DNA from: ELB16-189 sp018266435
GTDB taxonomy: Bacteria > Bacteroidota > Bacteroidia > Cytophagales > Cyclobacteriaceae
DNA length: 64,000 bases
Direction: 5' to 3'
Assembly (NCBI GenBank): GCA_030123525.1
Contig: CP126125.1
Coordinates: 2,976,001 to 3,040,000 of the forward strand
The position numbers were made by a program, and so were the translations under genes. The notes under the pieces were generated by a model. The model was not told the origin of the DNA. It made no database searches and was given only the letters and a program-made list of their open reading frames with translations. Every line of letters starts with the position of its first letter. The first letter of the stretch is position 1. Shown here piece by piece: positions 7,399 to 15,625 of the stretch.

Positions 7399-9003
7399 AT
7401 GAAAAAAGTTGATAAACTGATTATCTCCTCATTTATCGGGCCATTTATATTAACTTTTTTTGTGGTGGTGTTTATTTTATTGCTGGTGAATATGATTAAA
7501 TATTTTGATGATATCATCGGCAAAGATTTAGGATGGGATGTGCTCGGAACATTACTTTTTTATTTTGCGGTGTCCGTTACTCCGCAAGCGTTACCATTAG
7601 GTATTTTGTTATCGGCTTTAATTACTTATGGAAACCTGGGTGAACATTTTGAACTTACGGCAGTAAAGAGTTTAGGCATTTCGATGACGCGGAGTTTGTT
7701 GCCTATATTTATATTCACACTGGGCATCACTTTCTTTGCTTACCTGTCTAATAACTACATGGTGCCAAAGGCAGCACTAGAAACATACAGCTTATTGTAT
7801 GACATCAAACAGAAGAAACCTGCATTGGACTTGAGAGAGGGTGAGTTTTATGCCGGCATACCCGATATTAGTATAAAAGTAGCTAAGCGATATAAAGACG
7901 GCATCACCCTTAAAAATGTTATCATCTATGATCATCGGGGAAAAAATGGAAACAAAGATGTAACCGTGGCAGACTCGGGGCGGATGTTCACCATATTAAA
8001 TGATCAATACCTGAAGTTAGAGCTTTTTCGCGGCTACAACTACAGCGAAGGAGCCAGTCAGGACATGAGTGGTCAATTCAACAATTCCGATACGTTTAGC
8101 AAAACTAAGTTTGAAAAAACCGAAGTAGTTTTTGACCTGTCGTCATTTGGATTATACCGCACCGAGAAAAAATGGTTTGCCAGCAATCGCATCATGCGAA
8201 ATATGAAAGAGTTAGTTACGGATATGGATTCAGTCAACCGTGAAATCTACTCCCAACGCATTAATATATACAACCTCCAGTATAATTCGTTCTTTTATCA
8301 TTTTAAGAAAGACTCTGTTCCGCTAGTTCGAGAATTGAAAGTATTTAAACGGAAGAGAGACTCTACACTGGTAGCCCGAATGAAAAAAGATACTTCAAAA
8401 AAGGCTAATATTATTCATTCTCCCATGCCACCCAGCATGGGAGTTATCCAACCTTTGGTAACTAAAGTTATAATACCCCAGCACCTCAGTTCACGAACCA
8501 TAAAATATTCTGATAGTTTGTATCAATTACCATTGGAGTCAAACCAAATCACCAGTGCGTTAAATAGGGTGAGAATGGTTAAAAGCCAAATACAAAGCTA
8601 TAACACCAATGTTGAAAGCTACCGATATGAATACAGAGTGTTTGACATTCAATGGCATAAAATTCTAGCAAATTCAATTGCGTGCATTGCCATGTTTTTA
8701 ATAGGAGCACCTCTGGGGGCAATTATTAAGAAAGGCGGACTAGGTGTGCCGGTAATTGCCTCCATTTTCTTTTTCATTATTTTCTATGTACTCAGCCTAA
8801 TGGGCGAAAAATGGGCAAGATCAGAGACTACCTCTATGCTTTTTGGTATGTGGATGCCCAATGTGGTTCTTTTTACAATTGGATTAATCTTTTTAAGGCA
8901 GGCAAGAGCTGATGCCCGACTATTTGATGCTGATTTTTACAACGTAGTGTTTGATAAGGCCAAGCAATGGCTTTATTCATTGACTAAGCCAAAATCAGTT
9001 TAA
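7399..9003 (+). CDS. LptF/LptG-family lipopolysaccharide export permease
   Basis: 534 residues. The N-terminal DKLIISSFIGPFILTFFVVVF is the characteristic first helix of the YjgP/YjgQ (LptF/LptG) family. Two more TM segments follow by residue ~120, then a long soluble domain (about 120-420), and three C-terminal TM segments with GAPLGAIIKKGGLGVPV. These permeases pair with the ATPase LptB to extract LPS from the inner membrane towards the Lpt bridge. The soluble domain is larger than in E. coli, as is usual in Bacteroidota. Whether it is LptF or LptG cannot be decided here. It is followed by the rpsO promoter. Confidence 0.88.
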   Translation: MKKVDKLIISSFIGPFILTFFVVVFILLLVNMIKYFDDIIGKDLGWDVLGTLLFYFAVSVTPQALPLGILLSALITYGNLGEHFELTAVKSLGISMTRSLLPIFIFTLGITFFAYLSNNYMVPKAALETYSLLYDIKQKKPALDLREGEFYAGIPDISIKVAKRYKDGITLKNVIIYDHRGKNGNKDVTVADSGRMFTILNDQYLKLELFRGYNYSEGASQDMSGQFNNSDTFSKTKFEKTEVVFDLSSFGLYRTEKKWFASNRIMRNMKELVTDMDSVNREIYSQRINIYNLQYNSFFYHFKKDSVPLVRELKVFKRKRDSTLVARMKKDTSKKANIIHSPMPPSMGVIQPLVTKVIIPQHLSSRTIKYSDSLYQLPLESNQITSALNRVRMVKSQIQSYNTNVESYRYEYRVFDIQWHKILANSIACIAMFLIGAPLGAIIKKGGLGVPVIASIFFFIIFYVLSLMGEKWARSETTSMLFGMWMPNVVLFTIGLIFLRQARADARLFDADFYNVVFDKAKQWLYSLTKPKSV

Positions 9004-9004
9004 A

Positions 9005-9036
9005 TTTGGTATATTTTCATATTTATCCTACTTTTG
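9005..9036 (+). promoter_or_regulatory. rpsO promoter (-33 TTTG, -7 TACTTTTG)
   Basis: TTTG at 9005-9008, a 20-nt spacer and TACTTTTG at 9029-9036 form the best-matching Bacteroidota housekeeping promoter in the window, 37 nt before the rpsO start codon. Confidence 0.7.
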
Positions 9037-9073
9037 CGCGATTAAAAATGATAAAAGCAAAAACTAAAGCAAG

Positions 9074-9349
9074 ATGTATTTAACTACAGCAGTAAAGCAG
9101 GATTTGTTTGCCAAACATGGTTTCGCAAAAAAGAAAACGGACACAGGCTCTCCGGAATCACAGATTACTTTATTTACCCATCGCATCAACCATTTAACCA
9201 GCCATCTTCAAACGTATAAAAAGGACTTTGCCACCCAGCAGGGTTTGCTGAAACTGGTAGGTAAGCGCAAGAGACTGCTCAACTATCTTCAGCGCAATGA
9301 TATCAACAGGTATCGCGCAATTCTGGCAGAATTAGATTTAAGAAAATAA
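9074..9349 (+). CDS. rpsO: 30S ribosomal protein S15
   Basis: 91 residues with the S15 signature (TDTGSPESQITLFTHRINHL, then the conserved LLKLVGKRKRLLNYLQRNDI and RYRAILAELDLRK). S15 is a primary 16S rRNA binder in the platform of the small subunit. Length is normal (about 89). The gene lies before pnp, the order known from many bacteria, and has its own promoter and a terminator just downstream. Confidence 0.98.
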   Translation: MYLTTAVKQDLFAKHGFAKKKTDTGSPESQITLFTHRINHLTSHLQTYKKDFATQQGLLKLVGKRKRLLNYLQRNDINRYRAILAELDLRK

Positions 9350-9367
9350 TTCAAACTATCTTCTATC

Positions 9368-9394
9368 AGGGAACCTCATTTAGGGTTCCCTTTT
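9368..9394 (+). terminator. Intrinsic terminator between rpsO and pnp
   Basis: Stem AGGGAACC (9368-9375) pairs with GGTTCCCT (9384-9391) across an 8-nt loop and ends in TTTT. It closes rpsO; pnp may depend on read-through, since no TAnnTTTG box is seen in the 37 bp that remain. Confidence 0.8.
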
Positions 9395-9431
9395 CGCATT
9401 TAAAACGGGCTGTCATTGCCCACCAATCTTT

Positions 9432-11570
9432 ATGAAACAACCTATAATTTCAAAAACTTGCAACTTACCTGATGGCCGAACAATTACCATTGAAACAGGC
9501 AAACTGGCCCGCCAAGCAGACGGATCAGTTGTGCTGAGAATGGGTAATACTATGATCTTGGCAACTGTTGTATCAAATAAGGAAGGAGTAGAGGGTGCCG
9601 ATTTTTTACCACTCTCAGTTGATTACCAGGAAAAATTCGCTTCAATGGGTAAAATACCCGGAGGTTTTTTAAGACGTGAAGGAAAACTTTCAGACCATGA
9701 AGTATTAATCAGCCGATTGGTAGATCGTGCTATTCGTCCCTTATTTCCAGATGATTATCACGCAGAAACTCAAGTAAATATTCAATTAATTTCCGGAGAC
9801 CTTAATGCACTGCCCGACTCACTTGCTGCCTTTGCCGCATCGGCAGCTCTTTCAGTTTCTGACATTCCTTTTCAAGGCCCCATTTCTGAGGTACGTGTCG
9901 TTCGCCTTAATGGCCAATTCATTATCAATCCAACGTTAGAGCAAAAAGAGAAATCTGATTTGGATTTTATTGTAGCAGCCTCCATCGAAAACATTTTAAT
10001 GGTAGAAGGCGAAGCCAAAGAAATTCAAGAGACCGATATGCTCCAGGCATTGAAGTTGGCGCACGAGGCCATTAAAACCCAATGCCAATTGCAGATTGCA
10101 CTGACCCAGGAGGTTGGTAAAACTGAAAAGCGCAAATACGAGCACGAAACTAAAGATGAAACCCTTCGCGAAGAATTGAATAAACTTCTGTATAGCAAAG
10201 TGTACGAAGTAGCCCAAAAACAATTGACCAGTAAGCATGATCGTTCTGAGTTATTCGGTAAAATCGTTGATGATTATTTGGCCTCACTTCCGGAAGACAC
10301 CACTATCAGCAAAGAGTTGGTGAAAAAATATTACAAGGAAATTCAGAAGAAAGCTTGCCGCAATCTTGTATTAAATGAAAAGGTACGATTAGATGGCCGT
10401 AAAACCACGGAAATACGTCCAATTTGGTCAGAGGTTGATTATCTTCCTTCTGCCCACGGCTCGGCTATTTTCACGCGCGGAGAAACCCAGTCGCTCACTA
10501 CAGCCACCCTGGGAACTAAACTTGATGAGCAATTAATTGATGGGGCGGTATTTTCCGGAACTAACAAATTCATTTTACATTATAATTTTCCCGGATTTTC
10601 AACCGGAGAAGTAAAACCCAACCGGGGTCCTGGCCGCAGAGAAGTGGGACATGGCAACTTAGCTATGCGCTCATTGAAACAGGTACTTCCTGACCTGACC
10701 GAAAGCCCCTACACAATCCGTGTAGTGTCTGATATACTGGAGTCAAACGGTTCGTCTTCAATGGCAACTGTTTGTGCAGGTTCATTGGCATTGATGGATG
10801 CCGGAATAAAAATTTCAGGCCCTGTTTCGGGTATTGCCATGGGCATGATTTCCGATAGCTCAACAGGAAAATATGCTATTCTTTCTGATATACTCGGAGA
10901 TGAAGATCATCTGGGAGACATGGATTTTAAAGTAACCGGAACAGAGAAGGGCATCACTGCCTGCCAAATGGATTTAAAAGTTGACGGCTTGACCTACGAA
11001 GTTTTGGCCGAAGCCTTAAACCAAGCTAAGGAGGGTAGAAATTTCATTCTCAATGAAATGAAGAAGACACTGAGCGCACCAAAGCCCGACTTTAAACCTC
11101 ATGCACCACGTGCCGTTACCATCACGATAGACAAAGACCTGATCGGTGCCGTAATCGGTCCTGGCGGAAAAGTAGTACAGGATATTCAGAAAACAACCGG
11201 GGCAACTATTGTTATTGAAGAAGTAGCCAACAAAGGGCTGGTCAATATTTTTGCCACAGATCAAACAATAATGGATGCCGCAGTAAAACGGGTAAGAGCC
11301 ATTGTAGCCATGCCCGAAGTAGGCGAAGTCTATGATGGAAAAGTAAAATCGATCATGCCGTTTGGCGCGTTTGTTGAGTTCATGTCGGGCAAGGATGGGT
11401 TACTCCATATTTCAGAAATCAAATGGGAACGACTTGAAAAAATGGAAGGAGTACTCGAAGTAGGAGAAGAGATTAAAGTGAAACTGATTGAAATTGATAA
11501 AAAGACAGGTAAATTTAGACTTTCACGTAAAGCGCTGATTCCAAAACCTCAGGTAAAAGAGGAAAATTAA
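9432..11570 (+). CDS. pnp: Polyribonucleotide nucleotidyltransferase (PNPase)
   Basis: 712 residues, the normal length. Order: first RNase PH domain (about 10-230), all-helical linker, second RNase PH domain (about 310-545, with FSTGEVKPNRGPGRREVGHG and the catalytic-site Asp region), KH domain (KDLIGAVIGPGGKVVQDI) and S1 domain (GKVKSIMPFGAFVEFMSGKD). It degrades RNA 3' to 5' by phosphorolysis and takes part in mRNA turnover. It follows rpsO, as in many bacteria. Confidence 0.98.
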   Translation: MKQPIISKTCNLPDGRTITIETGKLARQADGSVVLRMGNTMILATVVSNKEGVEGADFLPLSVDYQEKFASMGKIPGGFLRREGKLSDHEVLISRLVDRAIRPLFPDDYHAETQVNIQLISGDLNALPDSLAAFAASAALSVSDIPFQGPISEVRVVRLNGQFIINPTLEQKEKSDLDFIVAASIENILMVEGEAKEIQETDMLQALKLAHEAIKTQCQLQIALTQEVGKTEKRKYEHETKDETLREELNKLLYSKVYEVAQKQLTSKHDRSELFGKIVDDYLASLPEDTTISKELVKKYYKEIQKKACRNLVLNEKVRLDGRKTTEIRPIWSEVDYLPSAHGSAIFTRGETQSLTTATLGTKLDEQLIDGAVFSGTNKFILHYNFPGFSTGEVKPNRGPGRREVGHGNLAMRSLKQVLPDLTESPYTIRVVSDILESNGSSSMATVCAGSLALMDAGIKISGPVSGIAMGMISDSSTGKYAILSDILGDEDHLGDMDFKVTGTEKGITACQMDLKVDGLTYEVLAEALNQAKEGRNFILNEMKKTLSAPKPDFKPHAPRAVTITIDKDLIGAVIGPGGKVVQDIQKTTGATIVIEEVANKGLVNIFATDQTIMDAAVKRVRAIVAMPEVGEVYDGKVKSIMPFGAFVEFMSGKDGLLHISEIKWERLEKMEGVLEVGEEIKVKLIEIDKKTGKFRLSRKALIPKPQVKEEN

Positions 11571-11594
11571 CTTTCGTTAAAGAACAAATTTTAC

Positions 11595-11626
11595 TTGATT
11601 TTTTTTGGAACTTATTTCTAATTTTC
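11595..11626 (+). promoter_or_regulatory. Possible promoter of the primary sigma factor gene
   Basis: TTG at 11595-11597 and TAATTTTC at 11619-11626, 21 nt apart, resemble the -33/-7 pair with one mismatch in the -7 box. They lie 25 nt before the start codon. A weak call. Confidence 0.35.
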
Positions 11627-11651
11627 ACGTGTTTAAACCACAGTAACTACG

Positions 11652-12515
11652 ATGAGACAGCTTAAGATCAGTAAACAGATAACTAACCGCGAAAGCCAAT
11701 CGCTTGATAAATACCTGCAAGAAATCGGCAAAGTGGATTTGCTTACCCCTGATGAAGAGGTGGAGTTAGCCAAGCGCATTAAAGAGGGCGATCAGATTGC
11801 CTTAGAGAAACTGACCAAGGCCAATTTGCGCTTTGTTGTTTCTGTAGCTAAGCAGTATCAAAACCAAGGGTTATCATTAGGTGATTTGATCAATGAGGGA
11901 AACTTAGGTTTAATTAAAGCCGCTCAACGTTTTGATGAAACCCGCGGGTTCAAGTTTATTTCGTATGCCGTTTGGTGGATTCGCCAGTCCATCTTGCAAG
12001 CCTTGGCTGAGCAATCGCGCATTGTGCGTTTGCCACTTAACCGTGTAGGCTCACTAAATAAAATTTCAAAAACATTTTCTGAACTCGAACAAAAATACGA
12101 ACGCGAACCTTCACCCGAAGAGTTGGCCGAAGTGCTTGATGTTACTACTGCCGAGGTGGTGGACACCATGAAAATTTCAGGCCGGCATGTGTCTATGGAT
12201 GCACCATTTGTTCAGGGAGAAGAAAACAGTTTGCTCGATGTGTTGGAAAACGATAGTGAAGAAACACCCGATTCAGGCTTGATCACCGATTCTTTACGCA
12301 GAGAAGTGCAACGGGCATTGTCTACCTTAACTCAACGAGAAGCCGATGTGATCACGCTTTATTTCGGTTTAAATGGTGAACATGCCATGACACTGGAAGA
12401 AATTGGAGAGAAGTTTAGTCTCACGCGTGAGCGGGTGCGCCAGATCAAAGAAAAAGCCATCCGCAGACTGCGCCACACCAGTAGAAGTAAGGCATTGAAA
12501 CCTTATTTGGGTTAA
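11652..12515 (+). CDS. rpoD: Primary sigma-70 factor (RpoD/SigA)
   Basis: 287 residues, the short form of the housekeeping sigma factor found in Bacteroidota, lacking the long region 1.1 of E. coli RpoD. Visible regions: 1.2 (SLDKYLQEIGKVDLLTPDEE), 2 (RFVVSVAKQYQNQGLSLGDL, GFKFISYAVWWIRQSI for promoter melting and -10 contact), 3, and 4.2 (LTRERVRQIKEKAIRRLR, the -35 reader). It directs RNA polymerase to the TAnnTTTG promoters noted in this window. It has its own terminator and sits between pnp and trxB. Confidence 0.96.
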   Translation: MRQLKISKQITNRESQSLDKYLQEIGKVDLLTPDEEVELAKRIKEGDQIALEKLTKANLRFVVSVAKQYQNQGLSLGDLINEGNLGLIKAAQRFDETRGFKFISYAVWWIRQSILQALAEQSRIVRLPLNRVGSLNKISKTFSELEQKYEREPSPEELAEVLDVTTAEVVDTMKISGRHVSMDAPFVQGEENSLLDVLENDSEETPDSGLITDSLRREVQRALSTLTQREADVITLYFGLNGEHAMTLEEIGEKFSLTRERVRQIKEKAIRRLRHTSRSKALKPYLG

Positions 12516-12540
12516 AAATATTGTAAATGAACTCACTTTA

Positions 12541-12568
12541 AAAGGGTCTCTTCAGTGAGACCTTTTTT
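12541..12568 (+). terminator. Intrinsic terminator after rpoD
   Basis: GGTCTC (12545-12550) pairs with GAGACC (12557-12562), extended by A-T pairs outside and followed by TTTTTT. It overlaps the most upstream in-frame ATG of trxB (12555), which is one reason to choose a later trxB start. Confidence 0.8.
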
Positions 12569-12587
12569 GTCTAAAAGAGAAATGATT

Positions 12588-13535
12588 ATGAATAACTCAG
12601 AAAAAGCTAAAATTTTAATTATTGGCTCTGGACCTGCCGGATATACGGCAGCCATTTATGCGGCCCGTGCAGGACTAAAACCGGTTCTCTATACCGGAAG
12701 TCAACCCGGTGGACAGTTAACCACCACCAATGATGTAGAAAATTTTCCGGGCTACCCAGAAGGCATCAATGGACCACAAATGATGGTGGACTTGCAGAAA
12801 CAAGCCGAAAGGTTTGGAACCAAGGTATTTTTTTCTCAAGTAACCTCAGTTGATTTTTCGTCTTACCCCCTGAAAGTTACAGTTGATGAAAAACAAATTA
12901 TTGAGGCAGAGTCTGTGATTGTTGCTACCGGAGCATCGGCCAAGTATTTGGGATTACCCTCTGAGCAAACTTTTGCCAACAAGGGTGTTTCGGCCTGTGC
13001 CGTGTGTGATGGATTTTTCTATCGCGGCAAGGAAGTAGCCGTGGTGGGAGCAGGAGATTCTGCCGCTGAAGAATCAACGTACTTAGCTAAACTTTGCAGT
13101 AAAGTTCACCTCATTGTTAGAAGAAATGAAATGAGGGCATCAAAGATTATGCAACAACGGGTGAAAAATACTCCTAATATTGAGATACATTGGAATACAC
13201 AAACTGAAGAAATCCTGGGCGATGAAAATGGGGTGACCGGCATACAAGTTAGTACCGATGGTAAAGTAAAAGTGATACCGGTGCAAGGATTCTTCCTGGC
13301 AATAGGCCACAAACCCAATACCGGAATTTTCAACGGACAATTAGAATTGGATGAAGCCGGATATGTGAAAGTTGATCCCGGCACAACCAAAACCAGTGTA
13401 GAAGGTGTGTTTGCAGTGGGCGATGTAGCTGACAGGGTTTACCGGCAAGCCATTACAGCTGCCGGAACGGGTTGCATGGGAGCCTTGGATGCAGAGAAAT
13501 TTTTGGCCGCAAAAGAAGCGGAGGTACATGCTTGA
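12588..13535 (+). CDS. trxB: Thioredoxin-disulfide reductase
   Basis: About 315 residues from the ATG at 12588 (12582 is equally possible; 12555 lies in the rpoD terminator). Features: FAD-binding GSGPAGYTAAIYAARAGL at the N-terminus, redox-active CAVCDG near residue 140, NADPH-binding VVGAGDSAAEES, and the closing FAD motif GVFAVGDVAD. It passes electrons from NADPH to thioredoxin. The gene lies directly before bshB1, so two thiol-redox functions sit together; some TrxB-like proteins reduce bacillithiol disulfide, but the CxxC motif here is that of a standard TrxB. Confidence 0.95.
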   Translation: MNNSEKAKILIIGSGPAGYTAAIYAARAGLKPVLYTGSQPGGQLTTTNDVENFPGYPEGINGPQMMVDLQKQAERFGTKVFFSQVTSVDFSSYPLKVTVDEKQIIEAESVIVATGASAKYLGLPSEQTFANKGVSACAVCDGFFYRGKEVAVVGAGDSAAEESTYLAKLCSKVHLIVRRNEMRASKIMQQRVKNTPNIEIHWNTQTEEILGDENGVTGIQVSTDGKVKVIPVQGFFLAIGHKPNTGIFNGQLELDEAGYVKVDPGTTKTSVEGVFAVGDVADRVYRQAITAAGTGCMGALDAEKFLAAKEAEVHA

Positions 13536-13565
13536 TGTGCTTCCAATCACCAATTTCCAAAATAA

Positions 13566-14282
13566 ATGAAGCTTGACATTCTAGCCCTTTGTGCTCATCC
13601 GGATGATGCTGAAATCAGTTGTGCGGCAACGCTGGCTAAACATATTTCGCTCGGTCATCAGGTGGGTGTTATTGATTTAACACGCGGTGAGTTGGGTACA
13701 CGCGGTACGGCTGAAATCCGGGATCAGGAGGCGGCCGAAGCCGCTCAAATTCTGGGCCTATCTGTTCGTAAAAACCTTAAGCTGCGCGATGGTTTTTTTG
13801 GACTCACCGAAGGAGAAAAACTGGAAGTAATCAAAGTGATACGCACGTATCAACCTGAAATTATATTGACTAACGCAGTCACTGATCGTCACCCTGACCA
13901 TGGACGGGCAGCTGATTTGGTTCGCGATTGTTGTTTCCTTTCAGGCCTGCCTAAAGTAAAGACTGAAATCAATGGTGCAGATCAAAAAGAATGGAGACCC
14001 AAAGCCGTCTATCATTTTATCCAAAGCCAATACATCAAGCCTGATTTTGTAGTGGACGTGTCTGCTTTTTGGGAAAAAAAAATGGAGTCACTCCGGGCAT
14101 TCAAATCACAGTTTTACGATCCAAAAAGCAACGAGCCAGAAACATTCATTTCTAATCCCGGGTTTATGAAACTGATTGAAGCCCGCGGGCATGAACTTGG
14201 GTATTCAATAGGAGTGAAGTACGGAGAAGGATTTACCGTTGAACGGCATCTTGGGGTTGATCACCTCTTTTACCTGAAATAG
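13566..14282 (+). CDS. bshB1: Bacillithiol biosynthesis deacetylase BshB1
   Basis: 238 residues of the PIG-L/LmbE zinc deacetylase family. The metal-site motif CAHPDDAEISC is at the N-terminus, with DRHPDHGRAADL around residue 115 as the second part of the site. RGELGTRGT near residue 45 and the overall length match BshB1, which removes the acetyl group from GlcNAc-malate in bacillithiol synthesis. bshA and bshC are not in this window. It begins 30 bp after trxB and is probably cotranscribed with it. Confidence 0.92.
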   Translation: MKLDILALCAHPDDAEISCAATLAKHISLGHQVGVIDLTRGELGTRGTAEIRDQEAAEAAQILGLSVRKNLKLRDGFFGLTEGEKLEVIKVIRTYQPEIILTNAVTDRHPDHGRAADLVRDCCFLSGLPKVKTEINGADQKEWRPKAVYHFIQSQYIKPDFVVDVSAFWEKKMESLRAFKSQFYDPKSNEPETFISNPGFMKLIEARGHELGYSIGVKYGEGFTVERHLGVDHLFYLK

Positions 14283-14284
14283 TT

Positions 14285-14932
14285 TTACGGAGCCAGGCGA
14301 TGCACTTGCCATAACCCGTCAATTTTGGTAAACAGAAGTCTGTCGTGCAACCGACTAGGGCGCCCTTGCCAGAATTCTATTCTAAAGGGATCTACTTCAA
14401 AGCCACCCCACTGCTTTGGTTTGGGAAGTTTTTCCTGCCCTTCAAATTTTTTCTGCATTTGGTTCACACGCTCTTCCAGTATTTTTCGGTTGGCAATAAG
14501 TGTACTTTGGGGTGAAGCCCATGCTCCAATCTGACTTTCGCGAGGACGGCTTTGAAAATATTTTTCTGATAATTCGTCACCTTCACGCGTAGCAGTTCCT
14601 TCAATTCTTACTTGCCTCTCCAGTTCGGGCCAAAAAAAAGTCAAGGCACAAGCCGGATTTTTTTCTAATTCTTTTCCCTTCCGGCTTTGATAGTTAGTGT
14701 AGAAAATAAATTTTTTGTTTTCCACTCCTTTCAGTAGTACAATTCTGGCCGATGGCAGTCCGTCCTCTGATACCGTGGAGAGCGTAAAAGCATTAGGCTC
14801 TGTTACTTCGCTCCGGACGGCCTCATCAAACCACTTTGTAAACTGAGTAATAGGGTCTTGGTCGATTGAGCTCGAATCAAGTGAGAATTTGGAATAATCT
14901 TTTCGTATGTCAGCTATTGACTTATTTTGCAT
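14285..14932 (-). CDS. pdxH: Pyridoxamine 5'-phosphate oxidase
   Basis: 215 residues, normal length. The FMN-binding split-barrel segment ARIVLLKGVENKKFIFYTNYQSRKGKEL and the C-terminal signature WGGFEVDPFRIEFWQGRPSRLHDR, RLAP end are those of PdxH. It oxidises pyridoxine or pyridoxamine phosphate to pyridoxal phosphate, the cofactor used for example by the IlvE aminotransferase encoded later in the window. It converges with bshB1, with 2 bp between the stop codons. Confidence 0.96.
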   Translation of the reverse strand: MQNKSIADIRKDYSKFSLDSSSIDQDPITQFTKWFDEAVRSEVTEPNAFTLSTVSEDGLPSARIVLLKGVENKKFIFYTNYQSRKGKELEKNPACALTFFWPELERQVRIEGTATREGDELSEKYFQSRPRESQIGAWASPQSTLIANRKILEERVNQMQKKFEGQEKLPKPKQWGGFEVDPFRIEFWQGRPSRLHDRLLFTKIDGLWQVHRLAP

Positions 14933-15012
14933 TTGCGGGTGATGGAAAAATAACTTTGATTTGGAAAATTTATGTTACAAATTGAGTGGCAATTTAAGAA
15001 GAAATATAAGTG

Positions 15013-15591
15013 ATGATGGATTTTTTTGACTATGCAAACAAGCTAAAACCAAGGGCTGGCAGTTTGTTGATTTCAGAACCCTATCTGGCTGACCCTAATT
15101 TTGACCGCACTATTGTCTTTCTTTGCGAGCACAATGAAGAAGGCACAATCGGTTTTGTAATGAATAGACCCTCTGAGTCAACCGTAGGTTCATTAGTCAG
15201 CAACCTGGAAAAACTTGATGCAGTAGCTTTTGTTGGGGGGCCTGTACAGCAAGATACACTCCATTATGTGCATCGTTACAGAGGAATTGATGGAGCCATT
15301 GAAGTAATTGATGGAGTCTTTTGGGGGGGTGACTTTGATACAATCATTGATAAAATAAATCTAAATCAAATAACCTCTGAAGATATCCGGTTCTTTTTGG
15401 GGTATAGCGGATGGTCGCCCGGTCAATTAGAGGAAGAGATTAAGACTAATTCATGGATAGTAAGCGATCACTTTTCAGAAGATTTGTTTTTTGATACGGA
15501 TTTTGATGCCATGTGGCGTAAAACATTGAAAGCCATGGGCGGTAGGTATTCAATGTACTCAAATTACCCGGTTGACCCGACCTTGAATTAA
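15013..15591 (+). CDS. YqgE/AlgH family protein (DUF179)
   Basis: About 192 residues. A GTG at 15010 is in frame, but the ATG at 15013 (or 15016) is the likelier start. The family motifs PRAGSLLISEPYLADPNFDRTIVFL, GTIGFVMNRPS and FVGGPVQ are intact, and FFLGYSGWSPGQLEEEI marks the C-terminal half. The biochemical role of this widespread family is not settled. It is not obviously linked to the genes on either side. Confidence 0.9.
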   Translation: MMDFFDYANKLKPRAGSLLISEPYLADPNFDRTIVFLCEHNEEGTIGFVMNRPSESTVGSLVSNLEKLDAVAFVGGPVQQDTLHYVHRYRGIDGAIEVIDGVFWGGDFDTIIDKINLNQITSEDIRFFLGYSGWSPGQLEEEIKTNSWIVSDHFSEDLFFDTDFDAMWRKTLKAMGGRYSMYSNYPVDPTLN

Positions 15592-15625
15592 GCGAATCTA
15601 TGTATCTTTACACTTTATAAAACAC

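Noticed and set aside
12555..12587. Upstream start for trxB
   Set aside because: The ATG at 12555 is inside the rpoD terminator hairpin and the extra residues are not part of the family.
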